A stretch of DNA of 13,848 nt, from NCBI GenBank assembly GCA_947453875.1, contig CANGIH010000017.1, positions 1 to 13,848 of the forward strand. The letters are read 5' to 3'. Below, one piece after another: positions 6,436-13,848 of this stretch. Within the stretch, counting starts at the first letter, position 1, and the number at the start of each line of letters is the position of its first letter. The notes below the pieces were generated by a model that worked only from the letters and a program-made list of their open reading frames with translations, was not told the DNA's origin and did no database searches. This DNA comes from Planctomycetaceae bacterium. Its GTDB lineage: Bacteria > Planctomycetota > Planctomycetia > Pirellulales > UBA1268. Both the position numbers and the translations under genes were made by a program.

Positions 6436-7713
6436 ATGTCCGTTTCCAGCCGCCTCGTCGATGGGATGAACCGCCGGCACTTTATGAGCCACCTCGCCGG
6501 TGCCGCGGCGCTTGCCTCACCCGCCACCGCCTTCACCAACTCCATCCTCGCCAATGCCACCGACATGAAGAAACGGCACAAGGCCGCGATTCTGCTCTGG
6601 ATGGGGGGTGGCCCGAGCACGATGGATATCTGGGATCTCAAGCCAGGGGCGGCGACCAGTGGCCCATTCAAGCCGATTTCCACCAGTGCGGATGGCATCC
6701 AGATCTGCGAGCACATGCCGCTCATGGCACAGCAGATGCACCACATGTCGCTGGTGCGATCGATGAGCACCCGCGAAGCGGACCATATGCGTGGCCGCTA
6801 CTACATGCACACCGGCTACGTTCCCAATCCCAACGTCGAGCATCCCAGCTACGGCGCGGTCGTTGCCCATGAGTTGGCTGACCAGGTGCCCGATCTTGAG
6901 ATTCCCCCTTTCGTCTCGGTGGGAAGTGGGAGCGTTGGTCCGGGTTTTCTCGGCATGACGTGGGCTCCGTTCGTCGTCGATTCCAACGGCAATGTGCGCA
7001 ACATGGACATGGGGATCGATCCCGCCCGTCTGGCGCAGCGTCTCGAGATGCTCTCGGCCATCGAGGACAAGTTCATCGGCGAGAAGCGGGGGGCATCGGC
7101 CGATGACCATGCCAAGGTGCTCTCCAAGACGGTCAAGCTCATGACCAGCCAGCAGATGGACGCCTTCAAGGTCATGAAGGAGCCGAAGGAGTTGCAGGAC
7201 AGGTACGGCAACACCGGCTTCGGGCGTGGCTGCCTGATGGCGCGGCGATTGGTGGAGCAGGGGGTGCCGTTCGTCGAGGTCGACCTTGGCGGCTGGGACA
7301 ACCATGCGGACATCTTCAAGACGCTGTCCGACACCAAGCTGCCGGAACTCGACAAGGCGATGAGCGCGCTGGTCTCCGATCTCGCCGATCGAGGTCTTCT
7401 CGACGATACGGCGATCATCTGGATGGGAGAATTCAGCCGTACGCCGAACATCAACGGCAACGGCGGCCGTGATCACTGGGCACGGAGTTGGAGCGTCGCG
7501 GTGGGCGGTGCCGGTTTTAAGCGGGGGGTGGTCGTGGGGGAGACGAGTTCGGACGGGAAGGAAGTCGTCACCGAGCCCTATTCCTCGCAGGACCTCATGG
7601 CGAGCGTGCTCAAGTCGCTCGACATCTCGCTCGAGACCACCTTCACCGCGAAGAACGGGCGGCCGATGAAGATCGCCAACGCCGGGAAAGTGATCAAGGA
7701 GCTGTTCGCCTGA
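6436..7713 (+). CDS. DUF1501 family protein
   Basis: The 425-residue product belongs to DUF1501, a family related to the alkaline phosphatase/sulfatase fold and greatly expanded in planctomycetes. The N-terminus has a twin-arginine-like signal, MNRRHFMSHLAGAAALASP, with R13 and R14, suggesting Tat export. Conserved segments include WMGGGPSTMDIWD near residue 55, GGWDNH (285-290) and MGEFSRTP (330-337) followed by GGRDHW (343-348). The last two groups hold likely metal-site residues by analogy with the fold. A Shine-Dalgarno GAGGAA (6423-6428) lies seven bases before the ATG; M11 is an alternative start. Pairing with the DUF1549/DUF1553 gene 116 bases upstream is the usual arrangement. Substrate unknown. 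Confidence 0.92.
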   Translation: MSVSSRLVDGMNRRHFMSHLAGAAALASPATAFTNSILANATDMKKRHKAAILLWMGGGPSTMDIWDLKPGAATSGPFKPISTSADGIQICEHMPLMAQQMHHMSLVRSMSTREADHMRGRYYMHTGYVPNPNVEHPSYGAVVAHELADQVPDLEIPPFVSVGSGSVGPGFLGMTWAPFVVDSNGNVRNMDMGIDPARLAQRLEMLSAIEDKFIGEKRGASADDHAKVLSKTVKLMTSQQMDAFKVMKEPKELQDRYGNTGFGRGCLMARRLVEQGVPFVEVDLGGWDNHADIFKTLSDTKLPELDKAMSALVSDLADRGLLDDTAIIWMGEFSRTPNINGNGGRDHWARSWSVAVGGAGFKRGVVVGETSSDGKEVVTEPYSSQDLMASVLKSLDISLETTFTAKNGRPMKIANAGKVIKELFA

Positions 7714-7739
7714 TCCTCTGCCAGCGGGGAGGAGGGGAG

Positions 7740-9170
7740 GTGCGGGCCGGTGACCCACCGCCGGCCGCCTCGCGTGGCGGCGTGGCGGTGATCGACGGCA
7801 CGCTGCGCCCCGTTCTTGTCCTCGTTCTGCCAGCCCTCCTCGAGCAGGTGCTAGCGATCTCTGTCGGGTTCACGGACAAGTGGCTGGCAGGCAACCTCCT
7901 CGAGGGGCCGGCCTACCTCGCCGCTGTGGGGCTGGTTGCCTACGCGCTCGGATTCCTGCCCGGACTGTTTGCCGTGCCCGCGGTGGCGGCAACGGCGTTG
8001 GTCGCGCGGGCCATCGGTGCGGGGGATCACGCGGCCGCTCGGCGGGCCGCGGGGCAGGCGTTCGTCATCGGGGGCGGGCTCGTGGCGGTCGTTGGCTTGG
8101 CGGCATGGGTCCTGGGTCGCCAACTTGTCGGCGCGCTCGGGCTGCCCCCCGACAGCACCGATCTGGCCCACGACTACCTCGCCATCGTCGGTCCCTCGCT
8201 GCCGGCGATGATGATCATCGCCGTGGGGGTGGCGGTTCTTCGCGGGGCAGGGGACATGGTGGCGGGACTGGCGGCGATGACGGTCGTGAACCTCGTCAAT
8301 GCCGGGGCGAGCTTCGCGTTGGCTGCCGGCGTCTGGGGACTGCCGCGGCTGGGGTGGCGTGGCCTGGCGTGGGGCACCTTCCTGGGCTACAGCCTCGGTG
8401 CCGCCTGCACGTTGGTGCTCCTGGCTCGCCGCGACCGTCAACTCAGGCCCGCGGTGACCGACCTCCGCCCCGACCGTGCCTGGCTCCGCCGCATCCTCTC
8501 GGTGGGCCTGCCGGCCGGGACCGACGCGATCGGCAACGCGGTTTGCCACCTCTGGTTCCTTTCGGTGGTCAACCGGCTCGGCGACGTCGATGCGGCCGCG
8601 CACGCGGTGGCGATCACGATCGAATCGTTGGCGTTCCTGCCAGGGAGTGCGTTTGGCCTGGCATCCGCGACCCTTTCGGGGCAGTTTCTCGGCGCTCGCG
8701 ACGAACGCCGGGCGCGGAAGTGCGTCTGGATTGCCGCAGCCGGATGCGTGGCCCTGATGTCGGCGATGGGGGGGGTGTTCCTGTTTGCCGCGGAGCCGCT
8801 GGCCGGTTGGTTTGTGGGGGGGGCCGGACGCCAACCCGAAGTGGCGTCCCTCACGGCGAGGCTTGTGAGGATCGTCGCCTTCGCCCAGCCTCCGCTGGCG
8901 ATGCTGATGGTGTTCTCGGGGGGGCTCCGCGGTGCCGGAGCCACGCGTCCGCCGCTCATGGTCAACTTCCTCGGACTGATCCTCATCCGCCTGCCGCTGG
9001 CAATGCTCCTGGCCTGGCCGAGCGTGCCCCTCCCCGGCGGTTGGGTGGTCGAAGGGTGGAAAATGGGAGCGGCGGGGGCGTGGATTGCGATGGCGACCGA
9101 CCTTGCGGTCCGCGGGCTGGCGATGGCCGCGATCTTCTCCGGACGAGGATGGTCCAGAACAGCGGACTGA
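7740..9170 (+). CDS. MATE-family efflux transporter
   Basis: This 476-residue, very hydrophobic protein fits the multidrug and toxin extrusion family, cation-coupled exporters with twelve membrane segments in two related halves. The first half runs from PALLEQVLAISVGFTDKWLAG (near 31-51) through VAVLRGAGDMVAGL near residues 164-177. The second half begins near LSVGLPAGTDAIGNAV and repeats the motif as GGLRGAGATRPPL. The length is normal. The start is a GTG preceded by AGGAGG (7730-7735), four bases away; GTG at 7782 is a possible shorter start. It begins 26 bases after the DUF1501 stop, so co-transcription is possible. The substrate cannot be read from the sequence. Confidence 0.88.
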   Translation: MRAGDPPPAASRGGVAVIDGTLRPVLVLVLPALLEQVLAISVGFTDKWLAGNLLEGPAYLAAVGLVAYALGFLPGLFAVPAVAATALVARAIGAGDHAAARRAAGQAFVIGGGLVAVVGLAAWVLGRQLVGALGLPPDSTDLAHDYLAIVGPSLPAMMIIAVGVAVLRGAGDMVAGLAAMTVVNLVNAGASFALAAGVWGLPRLGWRGLAWGTFLGYSLGAACTLVLLARRDRQLRPAVTDLRPDRAWLRRILSVGLPAGTDAIGNAVCHLWFLSVVNRLGDVDAAAHAVAITIESLAFLPGSAFGLASATLSGQFLGARDERRARKCVWIAAAGCVALMSAMGGVFLFAAEPLAGWFVGGAGRQPEVASLTARLVRIVAFAQPPLAMLMVFSGGLRGAGATRPPLMVNFLGLILIRLPLAMLLAWPSVPLPGGWVVEGWKMGAAGAWIAMATDLAVRGLAMAAIFSGRGWSRTAD

Positions 9171-9248
9171 TGCCCTCCCCTGACGGTGGTGGTGCCAGGT
9201 CCGGGGATTGGCATGGCCGGTGGCGGCGACGACGATACACTCCTTAGA

Positions 9249-9267
9249 GGATCCGTTTTGGGGATCC
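9249..9267 (+). promoter_or_regulatory. paired GGATCC hairpin in the speA upstream region
   Basis: GGATCC occurs at 9249-9254 and 9262-9267 with a seven-base loop; the two copies can pair because each is its own reverse complement. It lies 78 bases before the speA start in a 174-base gap. A TACACT box at 9236-9241 could be a -10 element, but no -35 box lies at proper spacing. Function is uncertain. Confidence 0.22.
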
Positions 9268-9344
9268 ATCACCGCCGGCACCGTCCTCCACGCCGGACGC
9301 CCCTTCACTCTCGCCCCGACCGAGACCGACCGCGGAGCCCCTCG

Positions 9345-11267
9345 ATGGCAGTGGACCTCGACGCCGAACAATGGACGACCGCCGACGCGACCGATCTCTA
9401 CGAGGTCGCCAGGTGGGGCAACGGCTATTTCTCGGTCGGTCCCAATGGCCACCTGCTCGTTCATCCCGACAAGGATCCAACCAAGAGCATCGATCTGAAG
9501 TCGCTCGTCGATCGCCTCCAGGTGCGTGGCATCGATCTCCCCATCCTGCTGCGGTTCGCCGAGATCCTCCAGCATCGCCTCGGTGAGATCCACGGGGCCT
9601 TTGCGACGGCGATGAAGGACGCCGGCTTCCGCGGAGACTACTGCTGCGTCTATCCGGTGAAGGTGAACCAGCAGCGACAGGTGGTCGAGGAGGTGCTCCA
9701 GTTCGGCCGCCCCTACCGATTCGGCCTTGAGGCCGGCAGCAAGCCGGAACTCCTGGCGGTGATCGCCCTGGCGGACAACGACACGCCGATCATCTGCAAC
9801 GGATTCAAGGATGCCGAGTTCATCGAGACGGCGATGCTCGCGCAGAAGATCGGCCGGAACATCATGCCGGTGGTGGAGCGGTTCTCGGAGCTCCAGTTGG
9901 TCCTCGAGTATGCCGAGAAGCTCGGCGTGCGGCCGCGGATCGGGATGCGTGTCAAACTCGCGGCCCGCGGGAGTGGCCGCTGGCAGGCCTCGGGGGGCTA
10001 TCGGAGCAAGTTCGGTCTGACAGCGAGCGAATTGCTCAAGGGGCTTGAGCTGCTCGCCTCCCGCGACATGCAGGATTGCTTCCAGCTGCTCCACTTCCAT
10101 CAGGGGAGCCAGATCACCAACATCCGCCACATCAAGGCTGCGCTCACCGAGGCGTCGCGGATGTACACGGAGCTCGTGAAGCGGGGTGCAGGCCTGCGCT
10201 ACCTCGATGTCGGTGGCGGCCTGGGAGTCGATTACGACGGCTCGCAGACCAATTTCGAGTCGAGCGTCAACTACAGCCTCCAGGAGTACGCCAACGACGT
10301 CGTCTACCACGTCCAAAACGCCTGCGACGAGGCCGGCGTGCCCCATCCCACGATCATCTCCGAGAGCGGCAGGGCGGTCGTGGCCTACCACAGCATGTTG
10401 ATCTTCGGGGTGCTCGGGGTTTCAGAGCACGGGGGCAACGGCGAGGTGACGGAGCCTTCCGCCGAGGCCGAACAGCCGCTCCACGACTTGATGGAGACCT
10501 ACCAGAATCTCAACGTCCGCAATCTGCTCGAGAGCTACCACGACGCCCAGCAGGCCCTCGACACAGCGATGAGTCTGTTTGCCAGCGGCTATCTGCCGCT
10601 CGACCAGCGGGCCTCGGTCGAGAACCTCTACTGGGCCATCTGCCGACGGATCAGCAAGCTCTCGAAACAACTCGATTTCGTTCCGGAGGAGCTCGAGGGG
10701 CTGACTCCGGCCCTCTCCGACACCTACTTCTGCAACTTCTCCCTCTTCCAGTCGATCCCCGACAGCTGGGCGATCAAACAGTTGTTTCCGGTGATGCCGA
10801 TCCACCGCCTCAACGAGCGCCCTTCCCGTGAGGCAGTGCTCGGCGATGTGACCTGCGATTCCGACGGCAAGATCGACCAGTTCATCGACCGTCGCGATGT
10901 CAAGCGGACGTTGCCGCTTCATCCGCTGCAAAATGAGCCCTACTACCTCGGGGCCTTCCTCATCGGGGCCTACCAGGAGATCCTCGGCGACCTCCACAAC
11001 CTTTTTGGCGACACCAACGCCGTCCACGTGAGCACGGACGCACGCGGCGAGGTGGTCCTCGACGCGGTGATCAAGGGGGATACCGTCCGCGAGGTGCTCG
11101 ACTACGTCGAGTTCGATCCCGAACATCTCGTGCAGCGGCTCCGCGACGCCATCGAGCAGGCGGTCCGTGAGGGACGGATCTGCGACCAGCAGGCGGGCCG
11201 GTTCCTCCGTTTTTACGAGGAGGGACTGGGCGGGTACACCTACCTTGAAGAGCCGTCGAGGTCCTGA
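9345..11267 (+). CDS. speA: biosynthetic arginine decarboxylase
   Basis: SpeA is a pyridoxal-phosphate enzyme that converts arginine to agmatine and CO2, the first step of the agmatine route to putrescine. The 640-residue product matches the usual 630-660. YPVKVNQQRQV holds the likely PLP lysine K106. HFHQGSQ and YLDVGGGLGVDYDGS (from Y286) form the barrel's phosphate-binding region. ESGR is at 340-343. C463 in YFCNFSLFQSIPDSW is the likely catalytic cysteine. The ATG at 9345 has GGAG seven bases upstream. The frame stays open to 9186, but that extension is Arg/Pro-rich and unlike the family. No agmatinase, agmatine deiminase or speE gene lies nearby, so later steps must be elsewhere. Confidence 0.95.
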   Translation: MAVDLDAEQWTTADATDLYEVARWGNGYFSVGPNGHLLVHPDKDPTKSIDLKSLVDRLQVRGIDLPILLRFAEILQHRLGEIHGAFATAMKDAGFRGDYCCVYPVKVNQQRQVVEEVLQFGRPYRFGLEAGSKPELLAVIALADNDTPIICNGFKDAEFIETAMLAQKIGRNIMPVVERFSELQLVLEYAEKLGVRPRIGMRVKLAARGSGRWQASGGYRSKFGLTASELLKGLELLASRDMQDCFQLLHFHQGSQITNIRHIKAALTEASRMYTELVKRGAGLRYLDVGGGLGVDYDGSQTNFESSVNYSLQEYANDVVYHVQNACDEAGVPHPTIISESGRAVVAYHSMLIFGVLGVSEHGGNGEVTEPSAEAEQPLHDLMETYQNLNVRNLLESYHDAQQALDTAMSLFASGYLPLDQRASVENLYWAICRRISKLSKQLDFVPEELEGLTPALSDTYFCNFSLFQSIPDSWAIKQLFPVMPIHRLNERPSREAVLGDVTCDSDGKIDQFIDRRDVKRTLPLHPLQNEPYYLGAFLIGAYQEILGDLHNLFGDTNAVHVSTDARGEVVLDAVIKGDTVREVLDYVEFDPEHLVQRLRDAIEQAVREGRICDQQAGRFLRFYEEGLGGYTYLEEPSRS

Positions 11268-11279
11268 TCACGGGCGCAT

Positions 11280-11310
11280 GCCCGCCTGCGGATGCCTGCT
11301 GGCGGCGGGC
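11280..11310 (+). terminator. possible stem-loop after speA
   Basis: GCCCGCC (11280-11286) pairs perfectly with GGCGGGC (11304-11310) across a 17-base loop, beginning 13 bases after the speA stop. No T run follows. It could end or stabilise the speA transcript. The loop is large, so confidence is low. Confidence 0.25.
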
Positions 11311-11374
11311 AAACCGACCTCGCCCTGCCCGGGTTTGATTGCTATGGTCCCGGCCATTCCCCGGAGTCATCGCA

Positions 11375-12415
11375 GTGTCACACCCCCGCCGTCGGTCCAT
11401 CTGGGTCAGGGCAACGGGCATCCTGGCCGCCCTGCTCGGCGTCGTTTCCGCCGGCTTTCTGCCCGCGCAGGCGCCGCCCGCCAGGCAGCCGCTGAACCAG
11501 CCGCAGGGCACGCTCCAGAGGCCGGCTGCGGCCCAGCGCCAGCAGCCGGCCGGACAGCCGAACGCCCAGGGAACCGGCGCCCAGCAGCAACTCCCCCCGC
11601 AGCAGCAGCGCCCGCCCCAGCCATCCTTTCCCCAGCTCACCCCGGAGCAGGCGGCGGCCCTCGAGCGGTTGCTGGCCGCCTGGGAAGCCCGCAATGCGTC
11701 TGTGAAGACCTGGTCGTGCGAGTTCTACAAGTGGGAATACAACGCGTTCGGGCCGGTGGGCCCCAGCGGTGACAGGCTGGCTTTCGCGGAGAGCAGCGGC
11801 GAGATCAAGTACGCGATGCCGGACAAGGGGCTGTTTCGCGTGAAGGATTCCAAACAGTGGAATGCACAGACCTCCCGCTACGAGCAGCGTCCGGGGGACA
11901 CCGGGGAGCACTGGGTCTGCAACGGCACGAGCATCTACGAGTTCCGCCACGGGGAGCGGCAACTGCGCGAGACCAAGCTCCCCCCCGAACTCCGTGGCAA
12001 GGCGATCAGTGACGGGCCGCTGCCGTTCGTGTTCGGGGCCAAGGCGGACACCCTCAAGAAACGTTACGTGATGCGGATCCTCCCCACGCCCGCGGGCGTC
12101 GCCGATCAGGTGTGGCTCGAGGCCCTGCCGCGATCACAGGCGGACGCCGCGAACTTCTCCAAAGTGGAGCTGATCCTCGGTGCCCGGGATCTGATCCCGT
12201 TCGCCATCCGGATCTACAAGCCGGGCGGCCAAGACCAGGATGTCTACCAGTTCAATCAGAACAGCAGCCTCATCGACAAGGGTCTCGATCTGATCCGCGA
12301 CTTCTCCAAGCCGGTCACCCCTCTCGGTTATACGTTCATCCTCGAGGATGCCGGAGCCGCCCCCGCTGCCGCCCAGCAGTCGGCTGTTCCGGCGTCCCAG
12401 CCGCGGAACCGCTGA
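11375..12415 (+). CDS. secreted protein resembling planctomycete domain TIGR03009
   Basis: The 346-residue product has a basic N-terminus (HPRRR), a hydrophobic stretch (ILAALLGVVSAGF) and a likely cleavage site after PAQA near residue 33. Residues 34-87 are a Gln/Pro/Ala-rich linker. A globular part at about 88-325 starts TPEQAAALERLLAAWEARN and includes TWSCEFYKWEYNAFGP and IYEFRHGERQLRE. This resembles the planctomycete domain TIGR03009 and, loosely, LolA-like lipoprotein carriers; I recall this by pattern and could not search. The tail is again Ala/Gln/Pro-rich. I chose GTG 11375 because CGGAG lies eight bases upstream and it starts a good signal peptide; the frame is open to a TTG at 11339. 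Function unknown. Confidence 0.78.
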   Translation: MSHPRRRSIWVRATGILAALLGVVSAGFLPAQAPPARQPLNQPQGTLQRPAAAQRQQPAGQPNAQGTGAQQQLPPQQQRPPQPSFPQLTPEQAAALERLLAAWEARNASVKTWSCEFYKWEYNAFGPVGPSGDRLAFAESSGEIKYAMPDKGLFRVKDSKQWNAQTSRYEQRPGDTGEHWVCNGTSIYEFRHGERQLRETKLPPELRGKAISDGPLPFVFGAKADTLKKRYVMRILPTPAGVADQVWLEALPRSQADAANFSKVELILGARDLIPFAIRIYKPGGQDQDVYQFNQNSSLIDKGLDLIRDFSKPVTPLGYTFILEDAGAAPAAAQQSAVPASQPRNR

Positions 12416-12420
12416 CCGCG

Positions 12421-12477
12421 TTCGCGGAAGGTATCCCGGCCGGTATAATCACCGCTGGTCGTCTGATGAGACGGCCA
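12421..12477 (+). promoter_or_regulatory. TATAAT promoter candidate and 9-bp hairpin before the TIGR04138-type gene
   Basis: A perfect TATAAT lies at 12444-12449. The hexamer 17 bases upstream, TTCGCG (12421-12426), is a poor -35 box. Transcription would start near 12456, exactly where a stem begins: TGGTCGTCT (12456-12464) pairs with AGACGGCCA (12469-12477) across GATG, nine pairs including one G-U. The transcript would therefore begin with a stable hairpin, which could protect the 5' end. The predicted leader is about 82 bases. Confidence 0.4.
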
Positions 12478-12537
12478 TGGTGCCGCGAGCAGGCTTCCGC
12501 TGCTGTGGCCCGTCGGGCGACAGTCGTCGAGGAATCC

Positions 12538-13017
12538 ATGCCGCTCATCGATCCAGCCCATCCGCTCGGCCAGCTTCTCCAGCGCGATCGTCGCTACAAA
12601 CTCGATGCCTACCTTTTTGTCCTCGAGGCCCTCTCCTACGCGCAGGAAACGCTCGGCCTGGGGAGCGAGCCCCCTGAGGACGAACTCGAGCCCCGACCGG
12701 CGGACGCGCCGCCATCCACCCGACCGCGCGCGGGGAAGTCGAGACGACGACCGGCCGAACGCCACCTCACCGGCCAGCAGCTGTGTGAGGCCGCCCGCCG
12801 CTACGCCCTCCAGCAATATGGGTTCATGTCGAGAACCGTCCTCGGCACCTGGGGCATCCACAGCACGCATGATCTGGGCGAGATCGTCTTCAACATGATC
12901 GACATCGGCCAGATGAGGAAAACCCGCAAGGACAAGCGGGAGGATTTCCATGGCGTCTACGACTTTGACGACGCGTTCACTCGCGACTTGTCGTTCAGTG
13001 TCCCGGACAATCCCTAA
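12538..13017 (+). CDS. TIGR04138 / Minf_1886-type protein restricted to Planctomycetes and Verrucomicrobia
   Basis: The 159-residue product matches my memory of this uncharacterised family. YKLDAYLFVLEALSYAQ lies at 20-36. The conserved block runs from RHLTGQQLCEAARRYALQQY (75-94) through SRTVLGTWGI, DLGEIVFNMIDIGQMRKT (112-129) and DFHGVYDFDDAF (136-147). A Pro/Arg-rich linker (about 43-74) separates the two parts and probably varies between species. There is no signal peptide or membrane segment, so it is likely cytoplasmic. GAGGAA (12529-12534) lies three bases before the ATG. The frame is open upstream to 12112, inside the previous gene, but that part is a shadow. Molecular role unknown. 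Confidence 0.88.
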   Translation: MPLIDPAHPLGQLLQRDRRYKLDAYLFVLEALSYAQETLGLGSEPPEDELEPRPADAPPSTRPRAGKSRRRPAERHLTGQQLCEAARRYALQQYGFMSRTVLGTWGIHSTHDLGEIVFNMIDIGQMRKTRKDKREDFHGVYDFDDAFTRDLSFSVPDNP

Positions 13018-13032
13018 GACAGCCTGATCGCC

Positions 13033-13167
13033 ATGACCTACGCCCGAAAAAGCGGTCGTGACGACACCGGTTCCCTCCGCCTCCTCGATCGCCATGCCAT
13101 GGTCGTGGCGGTGGTGGAGGCGGGCTGGTTGCTGTTTCTGGTCTGGATGGCGGCCCGGGGGGGCTGA
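13033..13167 (+). CDS. possible 44-residue single-pass membrane peptide
   Basis: A short frame starts at ATG 13033, 15 bases after the TIGR04138-type gene, and ends with TGA at 13165-13167. Its first 20 residues are polar and basic (MTYARKSGRDDTGSLRLLDR). Then comes a hydrophobic stretch, MVVAVVEAGWLLFLVWMAA (23-41), ending RGG, which would make one membrane segment. It fits tightly between two same-strand genes. No clear Shine-Dalgarno precedes it, and I recognise no family. It may be a real small protein or translated by coupling, or it may be chance. Confidence 0.4.
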   Translation: MTYARKSGRDDTGSLRLLDRHAMVVAVVEAGWLLFLVWMAARGG

Positions 13168-13191
13168 GGCCCGAGTGCGAGGAGTGCCGGC

Positions 13192-13848
13192 ATGGATGCG
13201 CTGTTCGATTCACTCCCCCTGGGTGCGGCCCTCCTGCCACTGGGCCTCTATCTTCTCGTCCTTGGCTGGGTCCATCTCCGTGATCGGCCGCTGGCGATCG
13301 CCGGTGTGTGGGACGGCATTCTTCTCGGGGCGAGCCTTGTCGGCCTAGTGACCGTCGGGCCGATCGCGCTGGTGCGCCCAGCCGCCGGTGGATCGGCGTG
13401 GAGTTGGCCGATGCTGCTGCTTGTGTTCTGCCTGGTCGTCGCCCTCTGCGTGCTCGTCTCCAGGCCCCGGCTCATCGTCTACAACATCTCCGTCGAGCAG
13501 ATTCGCCCGCTGGTGGCCGAAGTCGCGGCTGGCCTCGATCCCCAGGTTCGTTGGGCGGGGGAGACGGTCGCCCTCCCCTCACGCGGCTTCCAGGTCCACC
13601 TCGATGGCGATGGGGCCCTGCGGACGGTGAGCCTGATCGCCGTGGGCAGGCGTTCCGCCCACGAGGGCTGGGCCGAGTTCAGCCGCCGGATACGTCAGGC
13701 CTCCCGCGGACTGCGGGTGAGAGCGAGCCCCTGGGGATCGTTGCTGGCGGCGCTGGGAGCGATCCTCGTGCTGCTGGCCGTGTGGAGCATCGTGGCGGCG
13801 ATCCGCTCGCCGGCGGACCGGGCGGAGCCACCTGGTGCCACCACGCCC
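13192..13848 (+). CDS. membrane protein of unknown function, 3' end outside the window
   Basis: An open frame from ATG 13192 continues without a stop to the window edge, giving 219 residues so far. GAGGAG (13179-13184) lies seven bases before the ATG and supports this start. Likely membrane segments are at about 8-27, 39-61, 73-90 and 183-204. Between the third and fourth is a soluble stretch (91-182) with PRLIVYNISVEQIRPLVAEV, alternating charged and hydrophobic residues. After the fourth segment the sequence turns Pro/Ala-rich. The gene begins 24 bases after the small peptide frame and may share its transcript. I do not recognise the family. Confidence 0.72.
   Translation, partial: MDALFDSLPLGAALLPLGLYLLVLGWVHLRDRPLAIAGVWDGILLGASLVGLVTVGPIALVRPAAGGSAWSWPMLLLVFCLVVALCVLVSRPRLIVYNISVEQIRPLVAEVAAGLDPQVRWAGETVALPSRGFQVHLDGDGALRTVSLIAVGRRSAHEGWAEFSRRIRQASRGLRVRASPWGSLLAALGAILVLLAVWSIVAAIRSPADRAEPPGATTP

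Noticed and set aside
9186..9344. A 53-residue N-terminal extension of speA
   Set aside because: The extension is Arg/Pro-rich and unlike arginine decarboxylases. ATG 9345 has a GGAG at good spacing and gives the normal length.
7851..10391. An 846-codon open frame on the minus strand, antisense to the MATE and speA genes
   Set aside because: The forward genes are clear family members with conserved motifs. The antisense product is rich in His, Arg, Pro and Gly with no recognisable domain, which is typical of the opposite strand of GC-rich genes.
11339..11374. A TTG start for the secreted protein, 12 codons upstream
   Set aside because: The extra residues would sit before a complete signal peptide. 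GTG 11375 has CGGAG at eight bases.
12462..12490. CTGATGAG, the core word of hammerhead ribozymes, upstream of the TIGR04138-type gene
   Set aside because: The required GAAA after stem II is missing and the flanking stems do not fit. The word lies inside a simple nine-pair hairpin instead.
12112..12537. A 142-residue N-terminal extension of the TIGR04138-type protein
   Set aside because: Most of it overlaps the preceding gene in another frame, and the family is short. ATG 12538 with GAGGAA upstream gives the expected length.

Overview
The window looks like GC-rich chromosomal DNA from a planctomycete, most likely of the Pirellulales type. The evidence is a DUF1549/DUF1553 protein (Pfam PSCyt2/PSD1) followed by a DUF1501 protein, a protein of the family restricted to Planctomycetes and Verrucomicrobia (TIGR04138, Minf_1886-like), and a secreted protein resembling the planctomycete domain TIGR03009. 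All genes I accept lie on the + strand. I find no mobile element, CRISPR array, tRNA, rRNA or phage gene.

Positions 1-4124 hold the 'alpha' ribosomal operon in the common bacterial order: rpmJ (L36), rpsM (S13), rpsK (S11), rpsD (S4), rpoA (RNA polymerase alpha) and rplQ (L17). The gene order is ordinary, but the genes are separated by gaps of about 100-310 bases. Several gaps carry compact stem-loops, two of them with a single bulged C. L36 and S4 keep full sets of zinc ligands. L17 is much longer than usual because of internal insertions and a C-terminal tail.

Positions 4125-4606 are a 482-base non-coding stretch with many inverted repeats, including two overlapping helices that cannot form together just upstream of the next gene. 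Positions 4607-7713 encode the exported DUF1549/DUF1553 and DUF1501 pair, which recurs many times in planctomycete genomes and has no firmly assigned function. A MATE-family exporter (7740-9170) follows after 26 bases. Next is a biosynthetic arginine decarboxylase, speA (9345-11267), which supplies agmatine for polyamine synthesis.

Positions 11375-13848 hold planctomycete-specific genes of unknown function: a secreted protein with a Gln/Pro-rich linker (11375-12415), a TIGR04138-type protein (12538-13017), a possible 44-residue single-pass membrane peptide (13033-13167), and a four-segment membrane protein with no stop before the window edge (13192-13848).

I did not find a clearly new multi-gene system. 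The points most worth checking are the alternative-fold leader at 4443-4519, the bulged hairpins in the ribosomal operon, the Trp-rich insertion in L17, substitutions at the usual DNA-contact lysines of the RpoA C-terminal domain, and the uncharacterised cluster at the right end.
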